DNA of 21,668 bases, taken from positions 1 to 21,668 of the forward strand of contig SFMP01000179.1 of NCBI GenBank assembly GCA_004554395.1. Direction: 5' to 3'. The notes under the pieces are model-generated. The model was not told the origin of the DNA, searched no databases, and worked only from the letters and a program-made list of their open reading frames with translations. The translations under genes were made by a program, and so were the position numbers. Below are positions 21,624 to 21,668 of this stretch, piece after piece (the first letter of the stretch is position 1; every line of letters starts with the position of its first letter). Source of the stretch: Myxococcales bacterium (GTDB lineage Bacteria > Myxococcota_A > Bradymonadia > UBA4248).

Positions 21624-21668
21624 GTCTATTCCCCCTCTCCATTTATGGAGAGGGGGTGGCCGATAGGC
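21624..21668. repeat. Dispersed 45-bp palindromic element, right copy
   Basis: It matches the left copy at 95-139 with two differences. Here the core hairpin is perfect: CCCCCTCTCCAT (21631-21642), loop TT, ATGGAGAGGGGG (21645-21656). It is followed by GGCCGATAGGC at the window edge, so the element may continue outside. The same orientation as the left copy makes the two a direct repeat enclosing the whole window. Confidence 0.85.

Overview
The window looks like a chromosomal segment of a Gram-negative bacterium. It encodes BamB, a YfgM-like partner and seven proteins or probable proteins with lipoprotein signals, so an outer membrane is very likely. The mix of lipoproteins, TPR membrane proteins, a stand-alone DUF4157 (eCIS-core) protein and a DUF4080-type radical SAM protein would suit a deltaproteobacterial-grade lineage such as Myxococcota/Bradymonadia. 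That placement is an inference without homology searches. No rRNA, tRNA, transposase, integrase or CRISPR array was seen.

Layout, left to right. Positions 1-163 hold a palindromic repeat cluster. A 45-bp member of it (95-139) recurs at the extreme right end (21624-21668), so the window starts and ends in the same repeat family. Next come three minus-strand genes: a secreted SagB-type nitroreductase lipoprotein (152-880), a 66-aa lipoprotein (962-1162), and a PHP-fold protein that has lost its metal ligands and carries an Arg/Asp/Gly-rich tail (1361-2245). A gene-free stretch (2246-2732) ends in two strong hairpins just before pnp.

The plus-strand block 2733-8809 encodes PNPase (pnp), a metallophosphoesterase lipoprotein, a small lipoprotein whose signal-peptide coding sequence is tandemly duplicated, then, behind a probable promoter, a YfgM-like TPR membrane protein and BamB overlapping by ATGA. 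This part joins RNA turnover with outer-membrane assembly.

A repeat-filled gap (8810-9143) holds four consecutive hairpin/U-tract terminators that read on the minus strand. They end an 836-aa, mostly helical protein with a C-terminal eCIS-core (DUF4157) domain and an HELLH motif (9144-11654). Further right on the minus strand a B12-binding radical SAM protein and an NAD-kinase-like protein form a pair.

Two plus-strand genes of unknown role follow: an acidic, coiled-coil-rich protein with a strong ribosome-binding site (14563-15771) and a small protein resembling a divergent sigma factor (16009-16629). The latter meets prmA tail to tail with overlapping stop codons. The minus-strand run manA - Cys-rich lipoprotein - prmA looks like one operon (10-bp overlap, then a 29-nt gap). 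A bitopic TPR protein (19910-21322) lies upstream of it, separated by a tandem 78-bp palindromic repeat.

No complete new multi-gene defence or secretion system could be demonstrated. The strongest unusual items are the PHP pseudoenzyme with its charged tail, the orphan eCIS-core protein with four stacked terminators, the hairpin leader of pnp, and the several families of palindromic repeats that fill nearly every long intergenic gap.
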